DNA of 64,000 bases from Methylovorus glucosotrophus (GTDB taxonomy: Bacteria > Pseudomonadota > Gammaproteobacteria > Burkholderiales > Methylophilaceae): NCBI RefSeq assembly GCF_009858335.1, contig NZ_VMSE01000002.1:310001-374000 (forward strand). Direction: 5' to 3'. Shown one piece after another: positions 9,068 through 17,906 of the stretch. Numbering within the stretch: position 1 is the stretch's first letter; every line of letters begins with the position of its first letter. Position numbers and translations under genes: made by a program. The notes under the pieces were generated by a model. It did no database searches. It was not told where the DNA came from and saw only the letters and a program-made list of their open reading frames with translations.

Positions 9068-11230
9068 TTATACCTTTTCCAGCTTGGCGTATTCCAGCAT
9101 GAGCCATTTCATGCCTTCGCTGCCAAAGTTCACCTGCACCCGCATGTCGTTGGCGTTGCCTTCGTAATTCACGACCACACCTTGCCCAAATTTGCTGTGT
9201 GCTACGGCCTGGCCTATTTTCCATGGCATGCTGTTTTTCTGTTCGCTGCTGGTGGCGGCTTGCGATACTGGCGACTCGCCATAGCCACCGCGGCCAGGGC
9301 TGGCGCGGGTATTCAGGCGCTTCAGCAAGGCCTCGGGTATTTCATCCAGAAAGCGCGATGAAATACCGTAGCGTACCTGACCATGCAGCATGCGGCTTTG
9401 CGCGTGGCTCAGGTAAAGACGCTGGCGCGCGCGCGTCACGGCCACGTACATCAGGCGTCGCTCTTCTTCCAGGCCATTCGTTTCATACAGGCTTTGCTCA
9501 TGCGGGCACAAGCCTTCTTCCAGTCCGCTGATAAATACCGTGCGGAACTCCAGCCCTTTGGCGGCATGCACGGTCATTAGTTGCAAGGCATCGCGGCCGA
9601 CTTCTGCCTGATGTTCGCCTGCTTCGAGGCTGGCAAAGGTCAGGAAGTCCGTCAGGGTGCCGGCATCCTGATTGTTATTGACGAAGGTAACGGCCGCCGA
9701 GATTAATTCATCCAGGTTGGCGATACGGTCTTCGCCTTCCTTTTCATTCTGGTAATGGGTTCTCAGGCCGGAGAGCGTGGTGGCAATCTCGGCCATTTCT
9801 GGCAGGGTGAGCCCGGTGGCTTCTTCCGCCATCTGACGGATCAACGCGACAAACCCTTCCACGCCCTTGCCTGGGCGGCCATTGCCCACTTTGTTGATGG
9901 CGGCCTGCCACAGGCTGCAGTCTTCGGCGCGTGCGGCTTCCTGCAATTGTTCCAGGCTGCGCGCACCTATGCCGCGGGTAGGGAAGTTGATCACGCGCAG
10001 CAAGGCGGTGTCGTCATTCGGGTTGGCGATCAGGCGCAAATAGGCCAGCGCATGCTTGATTTCGGCGCGTTCAAAAAAGCGCAGCCCGCCGTAAACACGA
10101 TAAGGCAGACCAGCTGAAAACAGCGCATGCTCCAGCACGCGCGACTGGGCATTGGAGCGATAGAGCAGGGCGATCTCGCTCAGCTCGGTGCCTTCGCTGT
10201 GCAGGGATTTGATCTCGTCGACGATAAAGTTGGCTTCATCAATATCGTTATAGGCCTGATACACGCGTATCGGCTCGCCTTTGCCAGCCGAGGTCCACAG
10301 GTTCTTGCCCAGGCGGTTGCGGTTATGGGTGATGATGGCGTTGGCGGCATCCAGAATATTGCCGTGCGAGCGGTAGTTCTGTTCCAGCTTGACGATATTG
10401 CGTACATTAAAGTCTTGCTCAAAGTCGCGCATATTGCCCACGCGCGCCCCGCGGAAGGCATAAATCGACTGGTCGTCATCGCCCACGGCAAACACGCAAT
10501 TGTCCGCCCCGGCCAGCAGCTTCAGCCACAGGTATTGCAGGCGATTGGTATCCTGAAACTCATCGACCAGGATGTATTTGAAGCGGCTCTGGTAGTGCTG
10601 GCGTATGCTGGCATCGCGGCTCAGCAGCTCATAGCAGCGCAGCAGCAGCTCGGCAAAATCGACCACCCCTTCGCGCTGGCACTGGCGGTCGTACTCTTCA
10701 AAAATCTCCCGCATGCGTTGGGAGTGCGCGTCATAGGCATCCACCGCATTTGCCCGCAGGCCTTCTTCCTTGCAGCTATTGATATAGCCCATGACCTGCT
10801 TGGGTGGAAACTTTTCATCATCCACATTCATCTGCTTCATCAGGCGCTTGATGCTGGATAACTGATCGGCGGTGTCCAGAATCTGGAAGGTGGCTGGCAG
10901 CAGCGCTTCGCGATGATGCGCCCGTAGCAAACGGTTGCACAGACCATGGAATGTACCTGCCCACATGCCGCGCACATTGATCGGCAGCATGGCGGAAAGC
11001 CGCGTCAGCATTTCCTTGGCCGCTTTATTGGTAAAGGTCACCGCCAGCAAACCATTGGGCGATACTTGTCCGGTCTGGATCAGCCACGCAATGCGGGTGG
11101 TGAGTACGCGGGTCTTGCCGCTACCTGCACCGGCAAGTATCAGTGCAGATTGGTGCGGCAGCGTGACCGCCTCAAGTTGCTTGTCGTTCAGGCCTTCGAG
11201 CAGAGAGGTAGAGGGGTGTTGTGCGTTCAT
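9068..11230 (-). CDS. uvrD: ATP-dependent DNA helicase UvrD/Rep family
   Basis: Superfamily 1A helicase of 720 residues, the normal UvrD size. Motifs in order: Q motif and Walker A (AGAGSGKTRV, about residues 33-42), motif II DEFQDTN, motif III GDDQSIYAFRGA, motif IV LEQNYRSHGNIL, motif V TVHAAKGLEFRTVF and motif VI VAVTRARQRLYL. UvrD unwinds DNA in nucleotide excision and mismatch repair. The C-terminal tail (VAHSKFGQGVVVNYEG and onward) is the UvrD-type tudor-like domain that contacts RNA polymerase. It ends at a shared terminator. Its start faces the candidate small RNA. Confidence 0.95.
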   Translation of the reverse strand: MNAQHPSTSLLEGLNDKQLEAVTLPHQSALILAGAGSGKTRVLTTRIAWLIQTGQVSPNGLLAVTFTNKAAKEMLTRLSAMLPINVRGMWAGTFHGLCNRLLRAHHREALLPATFQILDTADQLSSIKRLMKQMNVDDEKFPPKQVMGYINSCKEEGLRANAVDAYDAHSQRMREIFEEYDRQCQREGVVDFAELLLRCYELLSRDASIRQHYQSRFKYILVDEFQDTNRLQYLWLKLLAGADNCVFAVGDDDQSIYAFRGARVGNMRDFEQDFNVRNIVKLEQNYRSHGNILDAANAIITHNRNRLGKNLWTSAGKGEPIRVYQAYNDIDEANFIVDEIKSLHSEGTELSEIALLYRSNAQSRVLEHALFSAGLPYRVYGGLRFFERAEIKHALAYLRLIANPNDDTALLRVINFPTRGIGARSLEQLQEAARAEDCSLWQAAINKVGNGRPGKGVEGFVALIRQMAEEATGLTLPEMAEIATTLSGLRTHYQNEKEGEDRIANLDELISAAVTFVNNNQDAGTLTDFLTFASLEAGEHQAEVGRDALQLMTVHAAKGLEFRTVFISGLEEGLCPHEQSLYETNGLEEERRLMYVAVTRARQRLYLSHAQSRMLHGQVRYGISSRFLDEIPEALLKRLNTRASPGRGGYGESPVSQAATSSEQKNSMPWKIGQAVAHSKFGQGVVVNYEGNANDMRVQVNFGSEGMKWLMLEYAKLEKV

Positions 11231-11304
11231 GCGCTAATTATCGCAGGTCACACTGGGGAAGAGAACCTAAAACCGGAGGGGAAGGCTGGGAATGTTAAAA
11301 AATG

Positions 11305-11481
11305 AAAAATCGGGGATCATGTCTGACAATTTTAGAAATTGTCGGAACTAAACGCGAGTGACTTCGTCTTACTTTGCAGATGGCGCAAGTCATCTCCCGC
11401 TTCTCCTCCCTGAGCGGGAAGCCTTATCTGATGAGGCTGCTTGATCCCCGATTTTACTCCCCTTTAATCGGGGTTTTTTTT
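11305..11481 (+). ncRNA. Candidate structured small RNA with its own terminator
   Basis: A non-coding stretch between uvrD and the yfiB-like gene that folds strongly as plus-strand RNA. A perfect 14-pair closing stem joins 11306-11319 to 11442-11455. Inside are an 11-pair hairpin (11322-11332 with 11336-11346), a middle stem (UGACUU with AAGUCA), and a hairpin at about 11420-11438. Two stems contain a U-G pair that would be an A-C mismatch on the other strand, which supports transcription rightward. It ends in a stem at 11446-11473 and eight T residues. The terminator and the closing stem use the same central CCCCGAUU, so they exclude each other. No family was recognised; 6S RNA was considered and does not fit. 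Confidence 0.55.
11446..11481 (+). terminator. Rho-independent terminator of the candidate small RNA
   Basis: CCCCGATT at 11446-11453 pairs with AATCGGGG at 11466-11473 and is followed by eight T residues. It acts on rightward transcription. No gene on the plus strand lies just downstream, so it probably ends the small RNA. Confidence 0.85.
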
Positions 11482-11662
11482 GCCTGTCGCTCTTGTAAAT
11501 CCTTGCGGATTCTGGCGCGGAAGCGTTTCTGGAGCTGATTATACCTCGGGCGAGATTAAATTGTAAAAAAATGTAACAGAAAATTTGCCCCCAATACTGG
11601 CCTTTCTTTCAGGCGAGTATTGGGGCAAAGAATTCTTATTTTTACGCGGCAATGCTCCGGGT

Positions 11663-12187
11663 TTAATCCGTCACCACAATAATGCTCACCCGGCGATTTT
11701 CTGCCCGGCCCGCTACGGTGGCATTGCTCGCTACCGGGCTTTGTGAGCCCATGCCCCGAACAATGATGCCACTTTTGGGCATGCCGGATTGGATAAAGGC
11801 ATCCGCCACCGCCCAAGCGCGCTGCTCTGACAACTCGACGTTATAAGACTCGCGACCCGTGGCGTCAGCGTGGCCTTCAATCCGCATCTTGTTCAATCCG
11901 ACCGACTGCAGCGCTTTGCTTACCTTTTGAACAGCGCCGCGGCTTCTGTCATTGAGTACAGCCTGGTTGGTATCAAACAGCAATTTGTCGGCGAAGCTGA
12001 GCGCCCAGCCATCATCGGTATGCACGAAGCCTTGCTCTTTCAGCGTACGAATCTGCTTCTGCCGCAGGGTTTCCTGTGCAGGGGCCGCAGGCGTTGATTT
12101 ACACGCGGAGAGGGTTAACGATAGGGTAAATGCCAGCAATGCATAACAAACAGTAGAACGAAATAATGAATACAATTTAAACCTCAT
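11663..12187 (-). CDS. OmpA-family outer-membrane lipoprotein, YfiB-like
   Basis: Lipoprotein of 174 residues. The signal peptide ends in the lipobox LSAC (cysteine near residue 29), so the protein is likely anchored in the outer membrane. Residues 60-174 form an OmpA C-terminal domain with the peptidoglycan-binding signature EGHADATGRESYN followed by LSEQRA. It is the third gene after yfiR- and yfiN-like genes, the same order as the Pseudomonas yfiRNB operon. There YfiB sequesters the periplasmic repressor YfiR at the cell wall and so releases the cyclase YfiN. That role is inferred here from order and domains. Confidence 0.85.
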   Translation of the reverse strand: MRFKLYSLFRSTVCYALLAFTLSLTLSACKSTPAAPAQETLRQKQIRTLKEQGFVHTDDGWALSFADKLLFDTNQAVLNDRSRGAVQKVSKALQSVGLNKMRIEGHADATGRESYNVELSEQRAWAVADAFIQSGMPKSGIIVRGMGSQSPVASNATVAGRAENRRVSIIVVTD

Positions 12188-12270
12188 ACTTGGAATGTGG
12201 GGGAAAACCCTGTGTTGAATATCCCACGCTTGATGCTGAGCCTATGACTGGCTCTTGATGAAATCCTTGA

Positions 12271-13500
12271 TTACAAACCGATGGCCCAACTGCCGCGCTC
12301 CTGGTCCTTGGCCCGATACATGGCTTCGTCTGCCGCCGCGAGCAACTCCTGTGCGGTACGCGCGTGGTCGGGGTAGAGGGCAATCCCGATGGTCACCGAG
12401 CAGGTGATCAGCTCCCCGTTGGGTAGCGTGATGGGGGATTGCATCTGATGGGCAATTTTCTCGGCAATATGCACCGCATCTTCGGCATGCTTGATGGGTT
12501 TGAGCAGCGCCGCAAACTCATCCCCACCCAGACGGGCCACAATATCGCTCTCACGTAACTGGCCACTGATGCGCAGCGCCATGATTTTCAGCACCTCATC
12601 GCCAGCCGCGTGTCCATAGGTGTCGTTGATTTCCTTGAAGTGATCGCCGTCCATGAACATCAACGCCACCGCGTTGCTGTGGAATCTGGCATCACGCACG
12701 GCGTGCTCCAGTTCGGATTCGAGCAGGCTGCGATTGCACAGGCCGGTCAGGCTGTCATGGTTGGCGCGATAGGCCAGGGTGTCGTGTTCACGTTTCACAT
12801 GGCGTTGCCAGGTGGCAAGTTCATCCATCAGGGCATTGAAGTCCTGATTGAGTTGATTGAGCTCGGCGATATTGGCAGCAGGGGCGCGCAAGCCGAAGCT
12901 GCGATATTGGCGCACGCGGTGGGCGGTATCGGCCAGGATATTCAAGGGCCCGGAAATGCCAGCATGCATGCGGCGGGAGAGCGCCAATGCCAGCAAGGTA
13001 CTGAAGGCCATGCAGGCAAAGACGCAGCTGATCCCGGTGACCATGTATTCCAGCAGCAGGCGGCTGTGAGGTACCAGACGGATACGGCCTATGGTCATAT
13101 TGTCGTGCGTGACCGGGTAGTAGTAGGGCTCGGGCATGACGATGTTGGCCAGCCAGCTTTCCAGGTGGAAGAAGGCACCTGTCTCAGGGCGTTTCCAATT
13201 GGCCAATGGGATGCCATGGCGGCCGATGACGCGGATCTCGGCCACATCCTCGCGCTTGCCTACCTTATCCAGGGCCTCTTGCACCGCCAACTCATCGTTG
13301 AACAGCACAGCCGCTTCCACCGTATAACTCAGCGAGCGCGCTACCAGCTGCATGTTTTGCGTGGCATACGCCTGCAAGGCATACATGCCAGCGAGGGTGA
13401 GCGCAAGCCCGGAGGAAATGACGGCAATCAGCGCCACGCTCAGGTGCGCGCGCCGCAGAACCTGATCCAGCCTTGGGAGTGGTGAGCGAGGCGTGGTCAT
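12271..13500 (-). CDS. Membrane diguanylate cyclase, YfiN-like
   Basis: Inner-membrane protein of 409 residues: a transmembrane segment near residues 20-42, a periplasmic sensor of CHASE8/PAS type to about 150, a second membrane segment (about 152-172), a HAMP linker and a C-terminal GGDEF domain. The active site RLGGDEFAAL is intact, and RESD five residues before it matches the inhibitory I-site, so an active, product-inhibited diguanylate cyclase is expected. It makes c-di-GMP from two GTP. Its ATG overlaps the stop of the yfiR-like gene (ATGA), so synthesis of repressor and cyclase is coupled. Confidence 0.9.
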   Translation of the reverse strand: MTTPRSPLPRLDQVLRRAHLSVALIAVISSGLALTLAGMYALQAYATQNMQLVARSLSYTVEAAVLFNDELAVQEALDKVGKREDVAEIRVIGRHGIPLANWKRPETGAFFHLESWLANIVMPEPYYYPVTHDNMTIGRIRLVPHSRLLLEYMVTGISCVFACMAFSTLLALALSRRMHAGISGPLNILADTAHRVRQYRSFGLRAPAANIAELNQLNQDFNALMDELATWQRHVKREHDTLAYRANHDSLTGLCNRSLLESELEHAVRDARFHSNAVALMFMDGDHFKEINDTYGHAAGDEVLKIMALRISGQLRESDIVARLGGDEFAALLKPIKHAEDAVHIAEKIAHQMQSPITLPNGELITCSVTIGIALYPDHARTAQELLAAADEAMYRAKDQERGSWAIGL

Positions 13501-14021
13501 GGCGAAGCCTTGCGCTTTCCTAGCTGCAGTACATTGGGATGCACACGCAAACCGCTGCGCGCGATCGTATCAAGATTGACCTCGAAGTAGACATTGTCTT
13601 CACGGAACAAGAGGCAGAACATGCCCCCGGCGCTGCACGAAGGCGGAGGCTCGCTGATGATGAGCACGGGCTGACCGATGAGCTGGGCCAGCAGCGATTC
13701 ACGTTCGCCATTTTCCATGGTGCCAAGGTAGGCAATCTGGCACTGGGCAACCGCTTCGGGGGTATGCAGGGCCAGCTGGCGTACCGTAATACGGGGATGC
13801 ATGGGGTTGGGCGTACCGGCCATCAAGGCATCGGCATACCGCGTGTCGCCGGTGATGCAGAGCTGAAGTTCAGGAAAAGGCGCCGGCCAGCGCGTATAGC
13901 TGACGATACCGTACACAATTTGCGCCACCTGTTTGCCGCGCGCAATGTCATCGCTGGCGGCGGCGTGGCTGATCTGGCTCATTAGCAGCAGGCAGGCGAA
14001 ACCCAGCCATGCCAACAGCAA
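13497..14021 (-). CDS. YfiR family periplasmic protein
   Basis: Protein of about 174 residues with a hydrophobic N-terminal export segment ending near SHAAAS and a YfiR (DUF4154) domain. YfiR binds the periplasmic part of the cyclase YfiN and holds it inactive; redox state and YfiB relieve this. Cysteines in QLCITGD, AQCQIAY, SCSAGG and MFCLLF match the disulfide-forming cysteines of YfiR proteins. The start is uncertain: TTG at 14021 or 14015 are the only usual start codons in this frame near the signal peptide, and the n-region lacks a positive charge. A hairpin (GGTAG/CTACC) lies just upstream at about 14032-14048. Confidence 0.82.
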   Translation of the reverse strand: MLLAWLGFACLLLMSQISHAAASDDIARGKQVAQIVYGIVSYTRWPAPFPELQLCITGDTRYADALMAGTPNPMHPRITVRQLALHTPEAVAQCQIAYLGTMENGERESLLAQLIGQPVLIISEPPPSCSAGGMFCLLFREDNVYFEVNLDTIARSGLRVHPNVLQLGKRKASP

Positions 14022-14220
14022 AGAATCAGGACGGTAGCACTGCCTACCGGGAAATGGTGCGAAACGGTAAATTTAACAACCCCTAGTCAATCAAATATGA
14101 CGAGTTACCCGCAAGCACCCGTTCTGTATTTATACGCGTAAGTATGGCCTGAAATGGATGAGCTGCATAGATATCGGGCTGTGCAGCCCATGTAAAGACA
14201 TCGGGCTCTAAGGGTTTATT

Positions 14221-15630
14221 TTACGTGAATTGCGATATTTCAGCCCTGGGCAACCTGAGCTCGAACCGCATGGTGTGATCCTGGTAAAGCGCACGAATGC
14301 TGCCACCATGCGCTTCGATAATGGACTTGGTAATGGCAAGTCCCAAGCCTGTGCCTTCGCTCTCGCGCTGGCGCGATGGGTCCACCCGATAAAAGCGGTC
14401 AAATAGCCGCGCCAAGGCATCTTCAGGAACAGGCTCGCCGGCATTGTCCACCCAGACCGTGATCCAATGGCTATCGTCATAGTGGATGGTGATCGTGATG
14501 GTCTGCCCCACCGGGGTGTAGCGCACGGCGTTGGAGAGCAGATTGCTGAAAGCGCGGCGTATCATCAGGCGGTCTCCGGCCAGGGTGGCGGTGCCATGGC
14601 GGCTGACCAACAGCTGTTTTTCAGCCGCGAGCGCTTCGTAAAACTCAATGACGGCATCGATTTCCACGCCCAGATCCATGGTTTCGCGGTGCGGCACTAG
14701 CAAGCCATTGTCTGCCTTGGCTAGAAACAGCATGTCGGCAATCATGCGCGAGAGCCGTTCATACTCTTCAATATTGGAATAGAGAATCTCCTGATATTCG
14801 CCCGCCGAGCGAGCTTGGGAGAGCGCCACATGACTTTGCGTCATGAGGTTGCTGACCGGCGTGCGGAGCTCATGGGCAATATCGGATGAAAACTCGGAGA
14901 GCCGGAGAAAGGATTCCTGCAGACGCTGCAGCATGGCGTTGAACGACACCCCCAGCTCGACCAGCTCACGCGGTAGGGAGGTGACATCGATTCTTTCGCC
15001 CAGGCGGCTCGCCGAGATATTGCCCGCCATGCGCACAAAGTCGCGAATCGGCCGCAGGCCACGGCGGGCGGCGATCCAGCCGACCGCCACCAGAAACAGA
15101 ATGCCGGTGGTGAGATAAAGCCACAAGGAGCGCTGAAAGTGATGGATGAAATGGTCATGGTGGCCAATATCTACCGCAATCGCGACATTCAAGGAGGGTC
15201 GCTGTGCGCTTGCCGGAAACTGCACCACCAGCCCGCGATAGGCGTGCCCGTTTTGCTGCCAGCGCTGCAGGTGTGCACTGTGTGGAGCGTAAGGCGCTGG
15301 ATGCGGAAGTAGTAACTCCGCAGGGAAGCTGGCCTCCATGGAGCGGTAAACCAGCTGCTTGTCCGGGCGATACACCATGACAGAAAGGGCGTGATGCCCG
15401 ATCAGCGCGTCGTTCAGACGCTGTGGCAGAGGTTGCTCTTCCTTTTCAGGCGCGGAATTCAATGCATGATGGATGAGTTCAAGCTTGCCTTCTATTTCGA
15501 TCAGATCTTCTTCGGCAAAGTGGCTATCGACCGCGTAGCTGGCAATCGCCCCGATGGCGATCATGACCACCGTGGAGAGTGCCGCAAAAATCAGGGTGAT
15601 GCGTGTGATGATGGAGGTGTGCATGTTCAT
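14221..15630 (-). CDS. Heavy-metal sensor histidine kinase (CusS-like)
   Basis: Inner-membrane kinase of 469 residues. Two membrane segments (about 8-30 and 165-187) flank a periplasmic sensor, followed by HAMP, the HisKA domain with [17 protein letters not shown] (phosphorylated His) and a HATPase domain with [17 protein letters not shown] and [12 protein letters not shown] motifs. It fits the TIGR01386 heavy-metal sensor group (CusS/CopS). Copper is the likely signal because the divergent operon encodes copper proteins. Its ATG overlaps the stop of the regulator gene (ATGA). Confidence 0.9.
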   Translation of the reverse strand: MNMHTSIITRITLIFAALSTVVMIAIGAIASYAVDSHFAEEDLIEIEGKLELIHHALNSAPEKEEQPLPQRLNDALIGHHALSVMVYRPDKQLVYRSMEASFPAELLLPHPAPYAPHSAHLQRWQQNGHAYRGLVVQFPASAQRPSLNVAIAVDIGHHDHFIHHFQRSLWLYLTTGILFLVAVGWIAARRGLRPIRDFVRMAGNISASRLGERIDVTSLPRELVELGVSFNAMLQRLQESFLRLSEFSSDIAHELRTPVSNLMTQSHVALSQARSAGEYQEILYSNIEEYERLSRMIADMLFLAKADNGLLVPHRETMDLGVEIDAVIEFYEALAAEKQLLVSRHGTATLAGDRLMIRRAFSNLLSNAVRYTPVGQTITITIHYDDSHWITVWVDNAGEPVPEDALARLFDRFYRVDPSRQRESEGTGLGLAITKSIIEAHGGSIRALYQDHTMRFELRLPRAEISQFT

Positions 15631-16307
15631 GGTGCCTCGGGCACATCCAGTACATAGCCCATGCCGCGCACGGTGTGAATCAGCTTGGGCTCGAACGGAT
15701 CATCAATCTTGGCGCGCAGGCGGCGCATGGCCACTTCAATGACATTGGTGTCGCTATCAAAATTCATGTCCCACACCTGCGAGGCAATCAGCGAGCGCGA
15801 CAACACCTCACCACGCCGACGCACCAGCAATTCCAGCAGTCCAAACTCCTTGGCCGTGAGCTCGATTTTCTTGCCATCGCGCTGCACGCGCCGCCGTAGC
15901 ACATCGATTTCCAGATTGGCAACTTGCAGCACATCGGCTTCGCGCGTTCTGCCGCGCCGCAGCAGCGTGCGTATACGGGCCAGCAATTCGGAAAAGGCAA
16001 ACGGTTTGACCAGGTAGTCATCCGCGCCCAGTTCCAGGCCTTTCACGCGGTCTTCCACCAGGTCACGTGCCGTCAGAAAGAGCACCGGGGTATGCTTGCC
16101 CGCCTCACGCAGGGCAGCGATGATCTGCCAGCCACTGGCGCGTGGCAGCATGACATCCAGAACGATCAGGTCGTAATGTTCAGCCAGCGCCATATGTTGC
16201 CCATCCAGACCATCCTGTATCAGGTCCGTGACAAAGCCTGCCTCGGTCAGGCCTTTGCGCAGATACTCGCCGGTTTTGTGTTCATCCTCGACTACAAGAA
16301 TTCGCAT
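15627..16307 (-). CDS. OmpR/PhoB-type response regulator (CusR-like)
   Basis: Response regulator of 226 residues: receiver domain 1-120 ([16 protein letters not shown]; phosphorylated Asp in LIVLDVMLP; conserved Lys in [12 protein letters not shown]) and an OmpR winged-helix domain to the end ([18 protein letters not shown]). It matches the CusR/CopR group. The ATG at 16307 is chosen because it begins exactly at the receiver domain; a longer open frame upstream overlaps the operator region. It is the first gene of the pair with the kinase and is divergent from the copper operon. Confidence 0.93.
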   Translation of the reverse strand: MRILVVEDEHKTGEYLRKGLTEAGFVTDLIQDGLDGQHMALAEHYDLIVLDVMLPRASGWQIIAALREAGKHTPVLFLTARDLVEDRVKGLELGADDYLVKPFAFSELLARIRTLLRRGRTREADVLQVANLEIDVLRRRVQRDGKKIELTAKEFGLLELLVRRRGEVLSRSLIASQVWDMNFDSDTNVIEVAMRRLRAKIDDPFEPKLIHTVRGMGYVLDVPEAP

Positions 16308-16368
16308 GGAGTGGTCAGGTGGTGGTGTAGACAGTGATTGTGCCGCAAACCATGCTGCCTGGCAGCAA

Positions 16369-16386
16369 GATGACAAAAATGTAATC
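16369..16386. promoter_or_regulatory. Likely CusR/CopR operator
   Basis: An inverted repeat GATGACA-AAAA-TGTAATC with one mismatch between halves. It resembles the CusR/CopR box (ATGACA...TGTCAT type). It lies between the divergent starts of the regulator (16307) and the copper operon (16432), where such boxes are expected. Confidence 0.6.
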
Positions 16387-16431
16387 TGGATGTCAGCTGG
16401 CTGTCGGGTCAGCCATGCCATGCTGGTCAGC

Positions 16432-17859
16432 ATGAAACTTTCTCCGTCTATCCGCTCGCCCCGCGCTGACATGATATGCATGGCATATGCGCGGCTGTTG
16501 CTGCCACTGGTGCTTGTCAGCCTGTTGCCCGGCTGCGCCACGTTTTCGCGGGATGGCGGATTTGATCAGGTGGCTTCCACGGTGAAAGCCAAAACCGGTA
16601 AGGAGATACGCTGGGTCAAGTCTGAAGACGAGCGTCACGCTCTGGATGCGCGTATCGCGCAACTGTTGCAGCAGCCCATCAGCGTGGACGATGCCGTGCA
16701 GATTGCCTTGCTGAATAACCGTGGCCTGCAGGCATCGTATGCCGAGCTGGGTATTTCAGAGGCTGATCTGGTGCAGGCCGGGCGCTTGCCCAATCCGCGC
16801 TTTTCCATGCTGCGCGCCAGCCGCGACGGCGAATACAAGATCGAACAGGCGCTGACCTTCAATATTTTTTCGCTGGTGACCATGCCCAAGGCCACCGCCA
16901 TCGAGCGCCGCCGCTTTGAGCAAACCCAGCGTCAGGTCTCGCTGGAGGTATTGCGACTGGCGACTGCTACCCGCAAAGCGTATTTCAGCGCGCTGGCTGC
17001 CGCGCAATCCGAACGCTACATGCAGCAGGTAATGCGGGCGGCCGAGACCAGTGCCACGCTGGCGCAGCGCATGAAGAAGGCAGGCAACTGGAGCACACTG
17101 GATGAGGCGCGTGAGCAAGGTTTTTATGCCGATGCCACCTTAGGCGCAAGCCGTGCCCGCCAGGCCAGCTTGCAGGCTACCGAGCAGCTCACCCGCTTGA
17201 TGGGCCTGGATCACACGCACTACACTTTGCCCGAGCGCATGCCGGATTTGCCCGCGCATGCAGAAGACCCGGCCAATCTGGAGCAGACCGCTTTGCAGCA
17301 GCGCATGGATGTGCAGATGATGAAGCTGCAAACCGAAGCTCTGGCCGGGCAATTGGGCCTCACCAAAACCACGCGCTTCATCAATGTGCTGGAGCTGGGC
17401 CCTGCCCGCGTGCTGGAAGGACGACGCTCGGACCCCTACAAAAATGGCGTGGAGATTTCGTTGGAGATTCCCTTGTTTGACTGGGGCAGCACCCGCGTAG
17501 CGAGGGCGGAATCCACCTATATGCAGGCCGTGAACCAACTGGCGCAAGTGGCGGTGGAAGCCAGATCAGAAGTGCGCGAGGGCTATGGGCGTTACCGCGC
17601 CAGTTACGATATTGCCCGGCAGTATCGCGATAGTGTGGTGCCTATCCGTCAGAAAATCGCCGAAGAAAACCAGCTGCGCTATAACGGCATGCTGGTCAGC
17701 GTGTTTGATTTGCTGGCAGATGCACGGGCGCAGATTGCCAGTGTGAACAGCTACATCGAGGCCTTGCGTGATTTCTGGCTGTCGCAAAGCGATATGGAAA
17801 TGGCCTTGATCGGCAAGCCGGATTTTTCTACGCCAGCTTCGGCGCTGACTGCCCAATAA
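16432..17859 (+). CDS. TolC family outer-membrane protein of a copper operon
   Basis: Outer-membrane efflux protein of the TolC/CzcC type, about 475 residues. The N-terminus has a lipoprotein signal ending in LLPGC, so it is probably lipid-anchored. Two OEP repeats follow (around [20 protein letters not shown] and the second half with [16 protein letters not shown]). The start is uncertain: ATGs at 16420, 16432, 16471 and 16480 are in frame, and the last two give the most normal signal peptide. It leads an operon with a multicopper oxidase and a CusF-like protein. No pump or adaptor gene is adjacent, so its export partner is elsewhere or it acts in a different way. Confidence 0.85.
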   Translation: MKLSPSIRSPRADMICMAYARLLLPLVLVSLLPGCATFSRDGGFDQVASTVKAKTGKEIRWVKSEDERHALDARIAQLLQQPISVDDAVQIALLNNRGLQASYAELGISEADLVQAGRLPNPRFSMLRASRDGEYKIEQALTFNIFSLVTMPKATAIERRRFEQTQRQVSLEVLRLATATRKAYFSALAAAQSERYMQQVMRAAETSATLAQRMKKAGNWSTLDEAREQGFYADATLGASRARQASLQATEQLTRLMGLDHTHYTLPERMPDLPAHAEDPANLEQTALQQRMDVQMMKLQTEALAGQLGLTKTTRFINVLELGPARVLEGRRSDPYKNGVEISLEIPLFDWGSTRVARAESTYMQAVNQLAQVAVEARSEVREGYGRYRASYDIARQYRDSVVPIRQKIAEENQLRYNGMLVSVFDLLADARAQIASVNSYIEALRDFWLSQSDMEMALIGKPDFSTPASALTAQ

Positions 17860-17906
17860 AGCCAGCCCAACCCAGGCGCAAGTGATCAACAGGACAGGAT
17901 AACGAT

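Noticed and set aside
7857..9224. Open frame of 455 codons on the minus strand across the membrane protein gene
   Set aside because: It crosses a strong bidirectional terminator and runs antisense to two well-supported genes; its composition is typical of a shadow frame.
11305..11481. Identification of the structured RNA as 6S RNA, SRP RNA or tmRNA
   Set aside because: The conserved features of these RNAs (6S central bubble sequences, the SRP GGAAG/AGCA core, the tmRNA tRNA-like ends) are not seen.
14032..14048. Hairpin upstream of the yfiR-like gene as a second c-di-GMP riboswitch
   Set aside because: Only a simple five-pair stem is present; none of the GEMM core sequences occur there.
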